A stretch of 64,000 nucleotides of DNA. It comes from Megachile rotundata. Its lineage: Eukaryota; Arthropoda; Insecta; Hymenoptera; Megachilidae. The stretch's first letter is position 1. Every line of letters starts with the position of its first letter. The notes below the pieces were generated by a model, which did not search any database, had not been told where the DNA came from, and saw only the letters and a program-made list of their open reading frames with translations. Positions 29,102-43,700 of the stretch are shown piece after piece. The translations under genes were made by a program, and so were the position numbers. The stretch covers positions 124,001-188,000 of the forward strand of contig NW_027473589.1 in assembly GCF_050947335.1 (NCBI RefSeq). Direction: 5' to 3'.

Positions 29102-30650
29102 ATAATATGAGTTAGATTGATAATAATAAGTGCAATAAGTATAGTAATTGTCGTTCTATCGATAATATAAGCATAATATGGCTAATAATATGAGTTAGGT
29201 AGATAATAATAAGGGTAATATGTATAGTGATTGTCTTTCTATCGATCATATAAGCATAATATGGCTAACAATATGCGTTAGGTTGATAATAATACGAGTA
29301 ATAAGTATAGTAAATGTCGTGCTATCGATCATATGTGCATAATATGGTTAATAATATGAGTTAGATTGATAATAATAAGAGTAATGAGTATAGTAATTGT
29401 CGTACTATCGATCATATAAGCATAATATGTCTAATAATATGAGTTAGATTGATAATAATGAGAGTAATAAGTATAGTAATTGTCGTTCTATCGATCATGT
29501 CTGCATAATATGGTTAATAATATGAGTTAGATTGATAATAATAAGAGTAATAAGTATAGTAATTGTCGTTATATCGATCATATAACCATAATATGGCTAA
29601 TAGCATGAGTTAGATTGATAATAATAAGAGTAATGAGTATAGTAATTGTCGTTCTATCGATCATATCTGCATAATATGGTTAATAATATGAGTTAGATTG
29701 ATAACAGTGAGTGTAATAAATATAGTAATTGTCGTTCTATCGCTCATATAAGCACAATATGCCTAATAATATGAGTTAGATTGATAATAATAAGAGTAAT
29801 GAGTATAGTAATTGTCGTTCTATCGATCATATCTGCATAATATGGTTAATAATATGAGTTAGATTAATAATAATAAGAGCAATGAGTATAGTAATTGTCG
29901 TACTATCGATCATGTAAGCATAATATGGCTAATAATATGAGTTAGATTTATAATAATAAGAGTAATAAGTATAGTAATTGTCGTTCTATCGATCATATAA
30001 GCACAATATGGCTAATAATATGAGTTAGATTGATAATAATAAGAGTAATAAGTATAGTAATTGTCGTTCTATCGATCATATCTGCATAATATGGTTAATA
30101 ATATGAGTTAGATTGATAATAATAAGAGTAATAAGTATCATAATTGTCGTTCTATCGATCATATAAGCATAATATGGCTAATAACATGAGTTAGATTGAT
30201 AATAATAAGTGCAATAAGTATAGTAATTGTCGTTCTATCGATAATATAAGCATAATATGGCTAATAATATGAGTTAGGTAGATAATAATAAGAGTAATAA
30301 GTATAGTGATTGTCTTTCTGTCGATCATATAAGCATAATATGGCTAACAATATGCGTTAGGTTGATAATAATACGAGTAATAAGTATAGTAAATGTCGTG
30401 CTATCGATCATATGTGCATAATATGGTTAATAATATGAGTTAGATTGATAATAATAAGAGTAATGAGTATAGTAATTGTCGTACTATCGATCATATAAGC
30501 ATAATATGTCTAATAATATGAGTTAGATTTATAATAGTAAGAGTAATAAGTATAGTAATTGTCGTTCTATCGATCATATAGGCACAATATGGCTAATAAT
30601 ATGAGTTAGATTGATAATAATAAGTGTAATAAGTATAGTAATTGTCGTCC
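29102..30650 (-). repeat. 24-monomer-offset block, copy 2
   Basis: This is the partner of 27110-28658. After about 30650 it continues CCTATCGATCATAATTGC, while the first copy continues TCTATCGATAATATAAGC. A few monomers later the 1992-bp register resumes: TAATGATAAGTGG lies at 28789 and 30781. Confidence 0.88.
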
Positions 30651-30829
30651 TATCGATCATAATTGCATAATATGGTTAATAATATGAGTTAGATTCATAA
30701 TAATAAGAGTAATAAGTATAGTAATTGTCGTTCTATCGATCATATAAGCATAATATGGCTAATAATATGAGTTAGATTGATAATGATAAGTGGAATAAGT
30801 ATAGTAATTGTCGTCCTATCGTTCATAAT

Positions 30830-31894
30830 TGCATAATATGGTTAATAATATGAGTTAGATTCATAATAATAAGAGTAATAAGTATAGTAATTGTCGTTCT
30901 ATCCATCATTTAAGCATAATATGGCTAATAGCATGAGTTAGATTAATAATAATAAGAGTAATGAGTATAGTAATTGTCGTACTATCGATCATATAAGCAT
31001 AATATGGCTAATAATGTGAGTTAGATTTATAATAATAGGAGTAATAAGTATAGTAATTGTCGTACTATCGATCATATAAGCATAATATGGCTAATAATAT
31101 GAGTTAGATTGATAATAATAACAGTAATAAGTATAGTAATTGTCGTTCTATCGATAATATAAGCATAATATGGCTAATAATATGAGTTAGGTTGATAATA
31201 ATAAGCGTAATAAGTATAGTAATTGTCGTTCCATCGATAATATAAGCATAATATGGCTAATAATATGAGTTAGATTGATAATAATAAGAGTAATAAGTAT
31301 AGTAATTGTCGTTCTATCGATCATATCTGCATAATATGGTTAATAATATGAGTTAGATTGATAATAATAAGAGTAATAAGTATAGTAATTGTCGTTATAT
31401 CGATCATATAACCATAATATGGCTAATAGCATGAGTTAGATTGATAATAATAAGAGTAATGAGTATAGTAATTGTCGTTCTATCGGTCATATCTGCATAA
31501 TATGGTTAATAATATGAGTTAGATTGATAACAGTGAGTGTAATAAATATAGTAATTGTCGTTCTATCGCTCATATAAGCACAATATGCCTAATAATATGA
31601 GTTAGATTGATAATAATAAGAGTAATGAGTATAGTAATTGTCGTTCTATCGATCATATCTGCATAATATGGTTAATAATATGAGTTAGATTGATAATAAT
31701 AAGAGCAATGAGTATAGTAATTGTCGTACTATCGATCATGTAAGCATAATATGGCTAATAATATGAGTTAGATTTATAATAATAAGAGTAATAAGTATAG
31801 TAATTGTCGTTCTATCGACCATATAAGCACAATATGGCTAATAATATGAGTTAGATTGATAATAATAAGAGTAATAAGTATAGTAATTGTCGTT
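30830..31894 (-). repeat. 25-monomer-offset block, copy 1
   Basis: This block matches 32905-33969 at exactly 2075 bp (25 x 83). GATAACAGTGAGTG lies at 31526 and 33601. Both copies carry CGTTCCATCGATAAT and CTATCGGTCATATCTGC. The partner has TTTATAAAAATAGG where this copy has TTTATAATAATAGG. Confidence 0.87.
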
Positions 31895-32904
31895 CTATCG
31901 ATCATATCTGCATAATATGGTTAATAATATGAGTTAGATTGATAATAATAAGAGTAATAAGTATAGTAATTGTCGTTCTAGCGATCATATAAGCATAATA
32001 TGGCTAATAACATGAGTTAGATTGATAATAATAAGTGTAATAAGTATAGTAATTGTCGTTCTATCGATAATATAAGCATAATATGGTTAATAATATGAGT
32101 TAGATTGATAATAGTGAGTGTAATAAATATAGTAATTGTCGTTCTATCGATCATAAAAGCACAATATGGCTAATAATATGAGTTAGATTGATAATAATAA
32201 CAGTAATAAGTATAGTAATTGTCGTTCTATCGATAATATAAGCATAATATGGCTAATAATATGAGTTAGATTGATAATAATAAGAGTAATAAGTGTAGTA
32301 ATTCTCATTCTATCGATCATATAAGCATAATATGGCTAATAATATGAGTTGGATTGATAATAATAAACGTAATAAGTATAGTAATTGTCGTTCTATCGAT
32401 CATATAGGCACAATATGGCTAATAATATGAGTTAGATTGATAATAATAAGTGTAATAAGTATAGTAATTGTCGTCCTATCGATCATAATTGCATAATATG
32501 GTTAATAATATGAGTTAGATTCATAATAATAAGAGTAATAAGTATAGTAATTGTCGTTCTATCGATCATATAAGCATAATATGGCTAATAATATGAGTTA
32601 GATTGATAATGATAAGTGGAATAAGTATAGTAATTGTCGTCCTATCGTTCATAATTGCATAATATGGTTAATAATATGAGTTAGATTCATAATAATAAGA
32701 GTAATAAGTATAGTAATTGTCGTTCTATCCATCATTTAAGCATAATATGGCTAATAATATGAGTTAGGTTGATAATAATAAGAGTAATAAGTGTAGTAAT
32801 TGTCGTTCTATCGATCATATCTGCATAATATGGTTAATAATATGAGCTAGATTGATGATAATAAGAGCAATGAGTATAGTATTTGTCGTACTATCGATCA
32901 TATA

Positions 32905-33969
32905 AGCATAATATGGTTAATAATATGAGTTAGATTCATAATAATAAGAGTAATAAGTATAGTAATTGTCGTTCTATCCATCATTTAAGCATAATATGGC
33001 TAATAGCATGAGTTAGATTAATAATAATAAGAGTAATGAGTATAGTAATTGTCGTACTATCGATCATATAAGCATAATATGGCTAATAATGTGAGTTAGA
33101 TTTATAAAAATAGGAGTAATAAGTATAGTAATTGTCGTACTATCGATCATATAAGCATAATATGGCTAATAATATGAGTTAGATTGATAATAATAACAGT
33201 AATAAGTATAGTAATTGTCGTTCTATCGATAATATAAGCATAATATGGCTAATAATATGAGTTAGGTTGATAATAATAAGCGTAATAAGTATAGTAATTG
33301 TCGTTCCATCGATAATATAAGCATAATATGGCTAATAATATGAGTTAGATTGATAATAATAAGAGTAATAAGTATAGTAATTGTCGTTCTATCGATCATA
33401 TCTGCATAATATGGTTAATAATATGAGTTAGATTGATAATAATAAGAGTAATAAGTATAGTAATTGTCGTTATATCGATCATATAACCATAATATGGCTA
33501 ATAGCATGAGTTAGATTGATAATAATAAGAGTAATGAGTATAGTAATTGTCGTTCTATCGGTCATATCTGCATAATATGGTTAATAATATGAGTTAGATT
33601 GATAACAGTGAGTGTAATAAATATAGTAATTGTCGTTCTATCGCTCATATAAGCACAATATGCCTAATAATATGAGTTAGATTGATAATAATAAGAGTAA
33701 TGAGTATAGTAATTGTCGTTCTATCGATCATATCTGCATAATATGGTTAATAATATGAGTTAGATTGATAATAATAAGAGCAATGAGTATAGTAATTGTC
33801 GTACTATCGATCATGTAAGCATAATATGGCTAATAATATGAGTTAGATTTATAATAATAAGAGTAATAAGTATAGTAATTGTCGTTCTATCGACCATATA
33901 AGCACAATATGGCTAATAATATGAGTTAGATTGATAATAATAAGAGTAATAAGTATAGTAATTGTCGTT
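32905..33969 (-). repeat. 25-monomer-offset block, copy 2
   Basis: This is the partner of 30830-31894. It diverges at about 33969, where it reads GTTATATCGATC in place of GTTCTATCGATC. Confidence 0.87.
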
Positions 33970-34429
33970 ATATCGATCATATAAGCATAATATGGCTAAT
34001 AGCATGAGTTAGATTGATAATAATAAGAGTAATGAGTATAGTAATTGTCGTTCTATCGGTCATATAACCATAATATGGCTAATAATATGAGTTAGATTGA
34101 TAATAGTGAGTGTAATAAATATAGTAATTGTCGTTCTATCGATCATAAAAGCACAATATGGCTAATAATATGAGTTAGATTGATAATAATAACAGTAATA
34201 AGTATAGTAATTGTCGTTCTATCGATAATATAAGCATAATATGGCTAATAATATGAGTTAGATTGATAATAATAAGAGTAATAAGTGTAGTAATTCTCAT
34301 TCTATCGATCATATAAGCATAATATGGCTAATAATATGAGTTGGATTGATAATAATAAGCGTAATAAGTATAGTAATTGTCGTTCCATCGATAATATAAG
34401 CATAATATGGCTAATAATATGAGTTAGAT

Positions 34430-34843
34430 TGATAATAATAAGAGTAATAAGTATAGTAATTGTCGTTCTATCGATCATATCTGCATAATATGGTTAATAA
34501 TATGAGTTAGATTGATAATAATAAGAGTAATGAGTATAGTAATTGTCGTTCTATCGGTCATATCTGCATAATATGGTTAATAATATGAGTTAGATTGATA
34601 ACAGTGAGTGTAATAAATATAGTAATTGTCGTTCTATCGCTCATATAAGCACAATATGCCTAATAATATGAGTTAGATTGATAATAATAAGAGTAATGAG
34701 TATAGTAATTGTCGTTCTATCGATCATATCTGCATAATATGGTTAATAATATGAGTTAGATTGATAATAATAAGAGCAATGAGTATAGTAATTGTCGTAC
34801 TATCGATCATGTAAGCATAATATGGCTAATAATATGAGTTAGA
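34430..34843 (-). repeat. 5-monomer tandem duplication, copy 1
   Basis: This unit of about 415 bp (5 x 83) is directly followed by a near-identical one. Both contain CTATCGGTCATATCTGC, GATAACAGTGAGTG (34597 and 35012), the CGCTCATATAAGCAC monomer, AAGAGCAATGAG and GATCATGTAAGC. It is the shortest clear multi-monomer tandem unit seen on the right arm. Confidence 0.88.
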
Positions 34844-34844
34844 T

Positions 34845-35258
34845 TTATAATAATAAGAGTAATAAGTATAGTAATTGTCGTTCTATCGATCATATCTGCA
34901 TAATATGGTTAATAATATGAGTTAGATTGATAATAATAAGAGTAATGAGTATAGTAATTGTCGTTCTATCGGTCATATCTGCATAATATGGTTAATAATA
35001 TGAGTTAGATTGATAACAGTGAGTGTAATAAATATAGTAATTGTCGTTCTATCGCTCATATAAGCACAATATGCCTAATAATATGAGTTAGATTGATAAT
35101 AATAAGAGTAATGAGTATAGTAATTGTCGTTCTATCGATCATATCTGCATAATATGGTTAATAATATGAGTTAGATTGATAATAATAAGAGCAATGAGTA
35201 TAGTAATTGTCGTACTATCGATCATGTAAGCATAATATGGCTAATAATATGAGTTAGA
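34845..35258 (-). repeat. 5-monomer tandem duplication, copy 2
   Basis: This is the direct tandem copy of 34430-34843. The copies separate after GAGTTAGATT, where the first has TATAATAATAAG and this one has GATAATAATAAG. Confidence 0.88.
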
Positions 35259-36767
35259 TTGATAATAATAAGAGTAATAAGTATAGTAATTGTCGTTCTA
35301 GCGATCATATAAGCATAATATGGCTAATAACATGAGTTAGATTGATAATAATAAGTGTAATAAGTATAGTAATTGTCGTTCTATCGATAATATAAGCATA
35401 ATATGGTTAATAATATGAGTTAGATTGATAATAATAAGAGTAATAAGTATAGTAATTGTCGTTATATCGATCATATAAGCATAATATGGCTAATAGCATG
35501 AGTTAGATTGATAATAATAAGAGTAATGAGTATAGTAATTGTCGTTCTATCGGTCATATAACCATAATATGGCTAATAATATGAGTTAGATTGATAATAG
35601 TGAGTGTAATAAATATAGTAATTGTCGTTCTATCGATCATAAAAGCACAATATGGCTAATAATATGAGTTAGATTGATAATAATAACAGTAATAAGTATA
35701 GTAATTGTCGTTCTATCGATAATATAAGCATAATATGGCTAATAATATGAGTTAGATTGATAATAATAAGAGTAATAAGTGTAGTAATTCTCATTCTATC
35801 GATCATATAAGCATAATATGGCTAATAATATGAGTTGGATTGATAATAATAAACGTAATAAGTATAGTAATTGTCGTTCTATCGATCATATAGGCACAAT
35901 ATGGCTAATAATATGAGTTAGATTGATAATAATAAGTGTAATAAGTATAGTAATTGTCGTCCTATCGATCATAATTGCATAATATGGTTAATAATATGAG
36001 TTAGATTCATAATAATAAGAGTAATAAGTATAGTAATTGTCGTTCTATCGATCATATAAGCATAATATGGCTAATAATATGAGTTAGATTGATAATGATA
36101 AGTGGAATAAGTATAGTAATTGTCGTCCTATCGTTCATAATTGCATAATATGGTTAATAATATGAGTTAGATTCATAATAATAAGAGTAATAAGTATAGT
36201 AATTGTCGTTCTATCCATCATTTAAGCATAATATGGCTAATAATATGAGTTAGGTTGATAATAATAAGAGTAATAAGTGTAGTAATTGTCGTTCTATCGA
36301 TCATATCTGCATAATATGGTTAATAATATGAGTTAGATTGATGATAATAAGAGCAATGAGTATAGTATTTGTCGTACTATCGATCATATAAGCATAATAT
36401 GGCTAATAATATGAGTTAGATTTATAATAATAGGAGTAATAAGTATAGTAATTGTCGTTCTATCGATCATATAAGCACAATATGGCTAATAATATGAGTT
36501 AGATTGATAATAATAACAGTAATAAGTATAGTAATTGTCGTTCTATCGATCATATCTGCATAATATGGTTAATAATATGAGTTAGATTGATAATAATAAG
36601 AGTAATAAGTATAGTAATTGTCGTTATATCGATCATATAAGCATAATATGGCTAATAGCATGAGTTATATTAATAATAATAAGAGTAATGAGTATAGTAA
36701 TTGTCGTACTATCGATCATATAAGCATAATATGGCTAATAATGTGAGTTAGATTTATAATAATAGGA

Positions 36768-37300
36768 GTAATAAGTATAGTAATTGTCGTTCTATCGATA
36801 ATATAAGCATAATATGGCTAATAATATGAGTTAGATTGATAATAATAAGAGTAATAAGTATAGTAATTGTGGTTCTATCGATCATATCTGCATAGTATGG
36901 TAAATAATATGAGTTAGATTGATAATAATAAGAGTAATAAGTATAGTAATTGTCGTTATATCGATCAAATAACCATAATATGGCTAATAGCATGAGTTAG
37001 ATTGATAATAATAAGAGTAATGAGTATAGTAATTGTCGTTCTATCGATCATATCTGCATAATATGGTTAATAATATGAGTTAGATTGATAACAGTGAGTG
37101 TAATAAATATAGTAATTGTCGTTCTATCGCTCATATAAGCACAATATGCCTAATAATATGAGTTAGATTGATAATAATAAGAGTAATGAGTATAGTAATT
37201 GTCGTTCTATCGATCATATCTGCATAATATGGTTAATAATATGAGTTAGATTGATAATAATAAGAGCAATGAGTATAGTAATTGTCGTACTATCGATCAT
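36768..37300 (-). repeat. GTGGTTC-marked block, copy 1
   Basis: Three copies of this block share private changes: AATTGTGGTTCTATC, CATAGTATGGTAAATAAT and GATCAAATAACC. This one is 1079 bp (13 x 83) before the second. The changes are rare elsewhere in the array, so the three copies share a recent ancestor. Confidence 0.87.
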
Positions 37301-37846
37301 ATAAGCATAATATGGCTAATAATATGAGTTAGATTTATAATAATAGGAGTAATAAGTATAGTAATTGTCGTTCTATCGATCATATAAGCACAATATGGCT
37401 AATAATATGAGTTAGATTGATAATAATAACAGTAATAAGTATAGTAATTGTCGTTCTATCGATCATATCTGCATAATATGGTTAATAATATGAGTTAGAT
37501 TGATAATAATAAGAGTAATAAGTATAGTAATTGTCGTTATATCGATCATATAAGCATAATATGGCTAATAGCATGAGTTAGATTAATAATAATAAGAGTA
37601 ATGAGTATAGTAATTGTCGTACTATCGATCATATAAGCATAATATGGCTAATAATGTGAGTTAGATTTATAATAATAGGAGTAATAAGTATAGTAATTGT
37701 CGTACTATCGATCATATAAGCATAATATGGCTAATAATATGAGTTAGATTGATAATAATAACAGTAATAAGTATAGTAATTGTCGTTCTATCGATAATAT
37801 AAGCATAATATGGCTAATAATATGAGTTAGGTTGATAATAATAAGC

Positions 37847-38379
37847 GTAATAAGTATAGTAATTGTCGTTCTATCGATAATATAAGCATAATATGGCTAA
37901 TAATATGAGTTAGATTGATAATAATAAGAGTAATAAGTATAGTAATTGTGGTTCTATCGATCATATCTGCATAGTATGGTAAATAATATGAGTTAGATTG
38001 ATAATAATAAGAGTAATAAGTATAGTAATTGTCGTTATATCGATCAAATAACCATAATATGGCTAATAGCATGAGTTAGATTGATAATAATAAGAGTAAT
38101 GAGTATAGTAATTGTCGTTCTATCGATCATATCTGCATAATATGGTTAATAATATGAGTTAGATTGATAACAGTGAGTGTAATAAATATAGTAATTGTCG
38201 TTCTATCGCTCATATAAGCACAATATGCCTAATAATATGAGTTAGATTGATAATAATAAGAGTAATGAGTATAGTAATTGTCGTTCTATCGATCATATCT
38301 GCATAATATGGTTAATAATATGAGTTAGATTGATAATAATAAGAGCAATGAGTATAGTAATTGTCGTACTATCGATCAT
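37847..38379 (-). repeat. GTGGTTC-marked block, copy 2
   Basis: This is the second copy of the 36768-37300 block, with GTGG at 37948. The sequence before it carries two more monomers than the corresponding sequence before copy 1, so the two differ by a whole-monomer gain or loss. Confidence 0.87.
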
Positions 38380-40764
38380 GTAAGCATAATATGGCTAATA
38401 ATATGAGTTAGATTTATAATAATAAGAGTAATAAGTATAGTAATTGTCGTTCTATCGATCATATAAGCACAATATGGCTAATAATATGAGTTAGATTGAT
38501 AATAATAAGAGTAATAAGTATAGTAATTGTCGTTCTATCGATCATATCTGCATAATATGGTTAATAATATGAGTTAGATTGATAATAATAAGAGTAATAA
38601 GTGTAGTAATTGTCGTTCTATCGATCATATCTGCATAATATGGTTAATAATATGAGTTAGATTGATAATAATAAGAGTAATAAGTATAGTAATTGTCGTT
38701 CTATCGATCATATCTGCGTAATATGGTTAATAATATGAGTTAGATTGATAATAATAAGAGTAATAAGTATAGTAATTGTCGTTATATCGATCATATAACC
38801 ATAATATGGCTAATAGCATGAGTTAGATTGATAATACTAAGTGTAGTGAGTATAGTAATTCTCATTCTATCGATCATATAAGGATAATATGCCTAATAAT
38901 AAGAGTTAGATTGATAATAATAAGCGTAATAAGTATAGTAATTGTCGTTCTATCGATAATATAAGCATAATATGGCTAATAATATGAGTTAGATTGATAA
39001 TAATAAGAGTAATAAGTATAGTAATTGTCGTTCTATCGATCATGTCTGCATAATATGGTTAATAATATGAGTTAGATTGATAATAATAAGAGTAATAAGT
39101 ATAGTAATTGTCGTTATATCGATCATATAACCATAATATGGCTAATAGCATGAGTTAGATTGACAATAATAAGAGTAATGAGTATAGTAATTGTCGTTCT
39201 ATCGATCATATCTGCATAATATGGTTAATAATATGAGTTAGATTGATAATAATAAGAGTAATAAGTATCATAATTGTCGTTCTATCGATCATATAAGCAT
39301 AATATGGCTAATAACATGAGTTAGGTAGATAATAATAAGAGTAATAAGTATAGTGATTGTCTTTCTATCGATCATATAAGCATAATATGGCTAACAATAT
39401 GCGTTAGGTTGATAATAATACGAGTAATAAGTATAGTCAATGTCGTGCTATCGATCATATGTGCATAATATGGTTAATAATATGAGTTAGATTGATAATA
39501 ATAAGAGTAATGAGAATAGTAATTGTCGTACTATCGATCATATAAGCATAATATGTCTAATAATATGAGTTAGATTGATAATAATAAGAGTAATAAGTAT
39601 AGTAATTGTCGTTCTATCGATCATGTCTGCATAATATGGTTAATAATATGAGTTAGATTGATAATAATAAGAGTAATAAGTATCATAATTGTCGTTCTAT
39701 CGATCATATAAGCATAATATGGCTAATAACATGAGTTAGATTGATAATAATAAGTGCAATAAGTATAGTAATTGTCGTTCTATCGATAATATAAGCATAA
39801 TATGGCTAATAATATGAGTTAGGTAGATAATAATAAGAGTAATAAGTATAGTGGTTGTCTTTCTATCGATCATATAAGCATAATATGGCTAACAATATGC
39901 GTTAGGTTGATAATAATACGAGTAATAAGTATAGTAAATGTCGTGCTATCGATCATATGTGCATAATATGGTTAATAATATGAGTTAGATTGATAATAAT
40001 AAGAGTAATGAGTATAGTAATTGTCGTACTATCGATCATATAAGCATAATATGTCTAATAATATGAGTTAGATTGATAATAATAAGAGTAATAAGTATAG
40101 TAATTGTCGTTCTATCGATCATGTCTGCATAATATGGTTAATAATATGAGTTAGATTTATAATAATAAGAGTAATAAGTATAGTAATTGTCGTTCTATCG
40201 ATCATATAAGCACAATATGGCTAATAATATGAGTTAGATTGATAATAATAAGAGTAATAAGTATAGTAATTGTCGTTCTATCGATCATATCTGCATAATA
40301 TGGTTAATAATATGAGTTAGATTGATAATAATAAGAGTAATAAGTATCATAATTGTCGTTCTATCGATCATATAAGCATAATATGGCTAATAATATGAGT
40401 TAGATTGATAATAATAAGTGTAATAAGTATAGTAATTGTCGTACTATCGATCATATAAGCATAATATGTCTAATAATATGAGTTAGATTTATAATAGTAA
40501 GAGTAATAAGTATAGTAATTGTCGTTCTATCGATCATATAAGCACAATATGGCTAATAATATGAGTTAGATTGATAATAATAACAGTAATAAGTATAGTA
40601 ATTGTCGTTCTATCGATCATATCTGCATAATATGGTTAATAATATGAGTTAGATTGATAATAATAAGAGTAATAAGTATAGTAATTGTCGTTATATCGAT
40701 CATATAAGCATAATATGGCTAATAGCATGAGTTAGATTAATAATAATAAGAGTAATGAGTATAG

Positions 40765-43700
40765 AATTGTCGTACTATCGATCATATAAGCATAATATGG
40801 CTAATAATGTGAGTTAGATTTATAATAATAGGAGTAATAAGTATAGTAATTGTCGTACTATCGATCATATAAGCATAATATGGCTAATAATATGAGTTAG
40901 ATTGATAATAGTAACAGTAATAAGTATAGTAATTGTCGTTCTATCGATAATATAAGCATAATATGGCTAATAATATGAGTTAGGTTGATAATAATAAGCG
41001 TAATAAGTATAGTAATTGTCGTTCTATCGATAATATAAGCATAATATGGCTAATAATATGAGTTAGATTGATAATAATAAGAGTAATAAGTATAGTAATT
41101 GTCGTTCTATCGATCATGTCTGCATAATATGGTTAATAATATGAGTTAGATTGATAATAATAAGAGTAATAAGTATAGTAATCGTCGTTATATCGATCAT
41201 ATAACCATAATATGGCTAATAGCATGAGTTAGATTGATAATAATAAGAGTAATGAGTATAGTAATTGTCGTTCTATCGATCATATCTGCATAATATGGTT
41301 AATAATATGAGTTAGATTGATAATAATAAGAGTAATAAGTATCATAATTGTCGTTCTATCGATCATATAAGCATAATATGGCTAATAACATGAGTTAGAT
41401 TGATAATAATAAGTGCATAAGTATAGTAATTGTCGTTCTATCGATAATATAAGCATATATGGCTAATAATATGAGTTTAGGTAGATAATAATAAGAGTAA
41501 TAGTATAGTGATTGTCTTTCTATCGATCATATAAGCATAATATGGCTAACAATATGCGTTAGGTTGATATAATACGAGTAATAAGTATAGTAAATGTCGT
41601 GCTATCGATCATATGTGCATAATATGGTTAATAAATGAGTTTGATTGATAATAATAAGAGTAATGAGAATAGTAATTGTCGTACTATCGATCATATAAGC
41701 ATAATATGTCTAATAATAAGAGTAGATTGATTATAATAAGAGTAATAAGTATAGTAATTGTCGTTCTATCGATCATGTCTGCATAATATGGTTAATAATA
41801 TGAGTTAGATTGATAATAAATAAGAGTATAAGTATCATAATTGTCGTTCTATCGATCTATAAGCATAATATGCTAATAACATGAGTTAGATTGATAATAA
41901 TAAGTGCAATAAGTATAGTAATTGTCGTTCTATCGATAATATAAGCATAATATGGCTAATAATATGAGTTAGGTAGATAATAATAAGAGTAATAAGTATA
42001 GTGATTGTCTTTCTATCGATCATATAAGCATAATATGGCTAACAATATGCGTTAGGTTGATAATAATAAAGAGTAATAAGTATAGTAATTGTCGTTCTAT
42101 CGATCATGTCTGCATAATATGGTTAATAATCTGAGTTAGATTTATAATAATAGAGTAATAAGTATAGTAATTGTCGTTCTATCGATCATATAAGCACAAT
42201 ATGGCTAATAATATGAGTTAGATTGATAATAATAAGAGTAATAAGTATAGTAATTGTCGTTCTATCGATCATATCTGCATAATATGGTTAATAATATGAG
42301 TTAGATTGATAATAATAAGAGTAATAAGTATCATAATTGTCGTTCTATCGATCATATAAGCATAATATGGCTATAATATGAGTTAGATTGATAATAATAA
42401 GTGTAATAAGTATAGTAATTGTCGTACTATCGATCATATAAGCATAATTGTCTAATAATATGAGTTAGATTATAATAGCAAGAGTAATAAGTATAGTAAT
42501 TGTCGTTCTATCGATCATATAGGCACAAATAATGGCTAATAATATGAGTTAGATTGATAATAATAAGTGTAATAAGTATAGTATTGTCGTCCTATCGATC
42601 ATAATTGCATAATATGGTTAATAATATGAGTTAGAATCATAATAATAAGAGTAATAAGTATAGTAATTGTCGTTCTATCGATCATATAAGCATAATATGG
42701 CTAATAATATGAGTTAGATTGATAATGATAAGTGGGAATAGTATAGTAATTGTCGTCCTATCGTTCATAATTGCATATTATGGTTAATAATATGAGTTAG
42801 ATTCATAATAATAAGAGTAATAAGTATAGTAATTGTCGTTCTATCATCATTTAAGCATAATATGGCTAATAGCATGAGTTAGATTAATAATAATAAGAGT
42901 AATGAGTATAGTAATTGTCGTACTATCGATCATATAAGCATATATAGGCTAATAATGTGAGTTAGATTTATAATAATAGGAGTAATAAGTATTGTAATTG
43001 TCGTACTATCGATCATATAAGCATAATATGGCTAATAATATGAGTTAGATTGATAATAATAACAGTAATAAGTATAGTAATTGTCGTTCTCTCGATAATA
43101 TAAGCATAATATGGCTAATAATATGAGTTAGGTTGATAATAATAAGCGTAATAAGTATAGTAATTGTCGTTCCATCGATAATATAAGCATAATATGGCTA
43201 ATAATATGAGTTAGATTGATAATAATAAGAGTAATAAGTATAGTAATTGTCGTTCTATCGATCATATCTGCATAATATGGTTAATAATATGAGTTAGATT
43301 GATAATAATAAGAGTAATAAGTATAGTCATTGTCGTTATATCGATCATATAACCATAATATGGCTAATAGCATGAGTTAGATTGATAATAATAAGAGTAA
43401 TGAGTATAGTAATTGTCGTTCTATCGATCATATCTGCATAATATGGTTAATAATATGAGTTAGATTGATAACAGTGAGTGTAATAAATATAGTCATTGTC
43501 GTTCTATCGCTCATATAAGCACAATATGCCTAATAATATGAGTTAGATTGATAATAATAAGAGTAATGAGTATAGTAATTGTCGTTCTATCGATCATATC
43601 TGCATAATATGGTTAATAATATGAGTTAGATTGATAATAATAAGAGCAATGAGTATAGTAATTGTCGTACTATCGATCATGTAAGCATAATATGGCTAAT

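Noticed and set aside
36754..36993. Minus-strand open frames of 78-81 codons, also at 37827-38072 and 45530-45766
   Set aside because: The three near-identical frames are explained by the block duplication at 36768, 37847 and 45550, not by selection on a protein. All stay within the 249-bp limit set by the monomer period.
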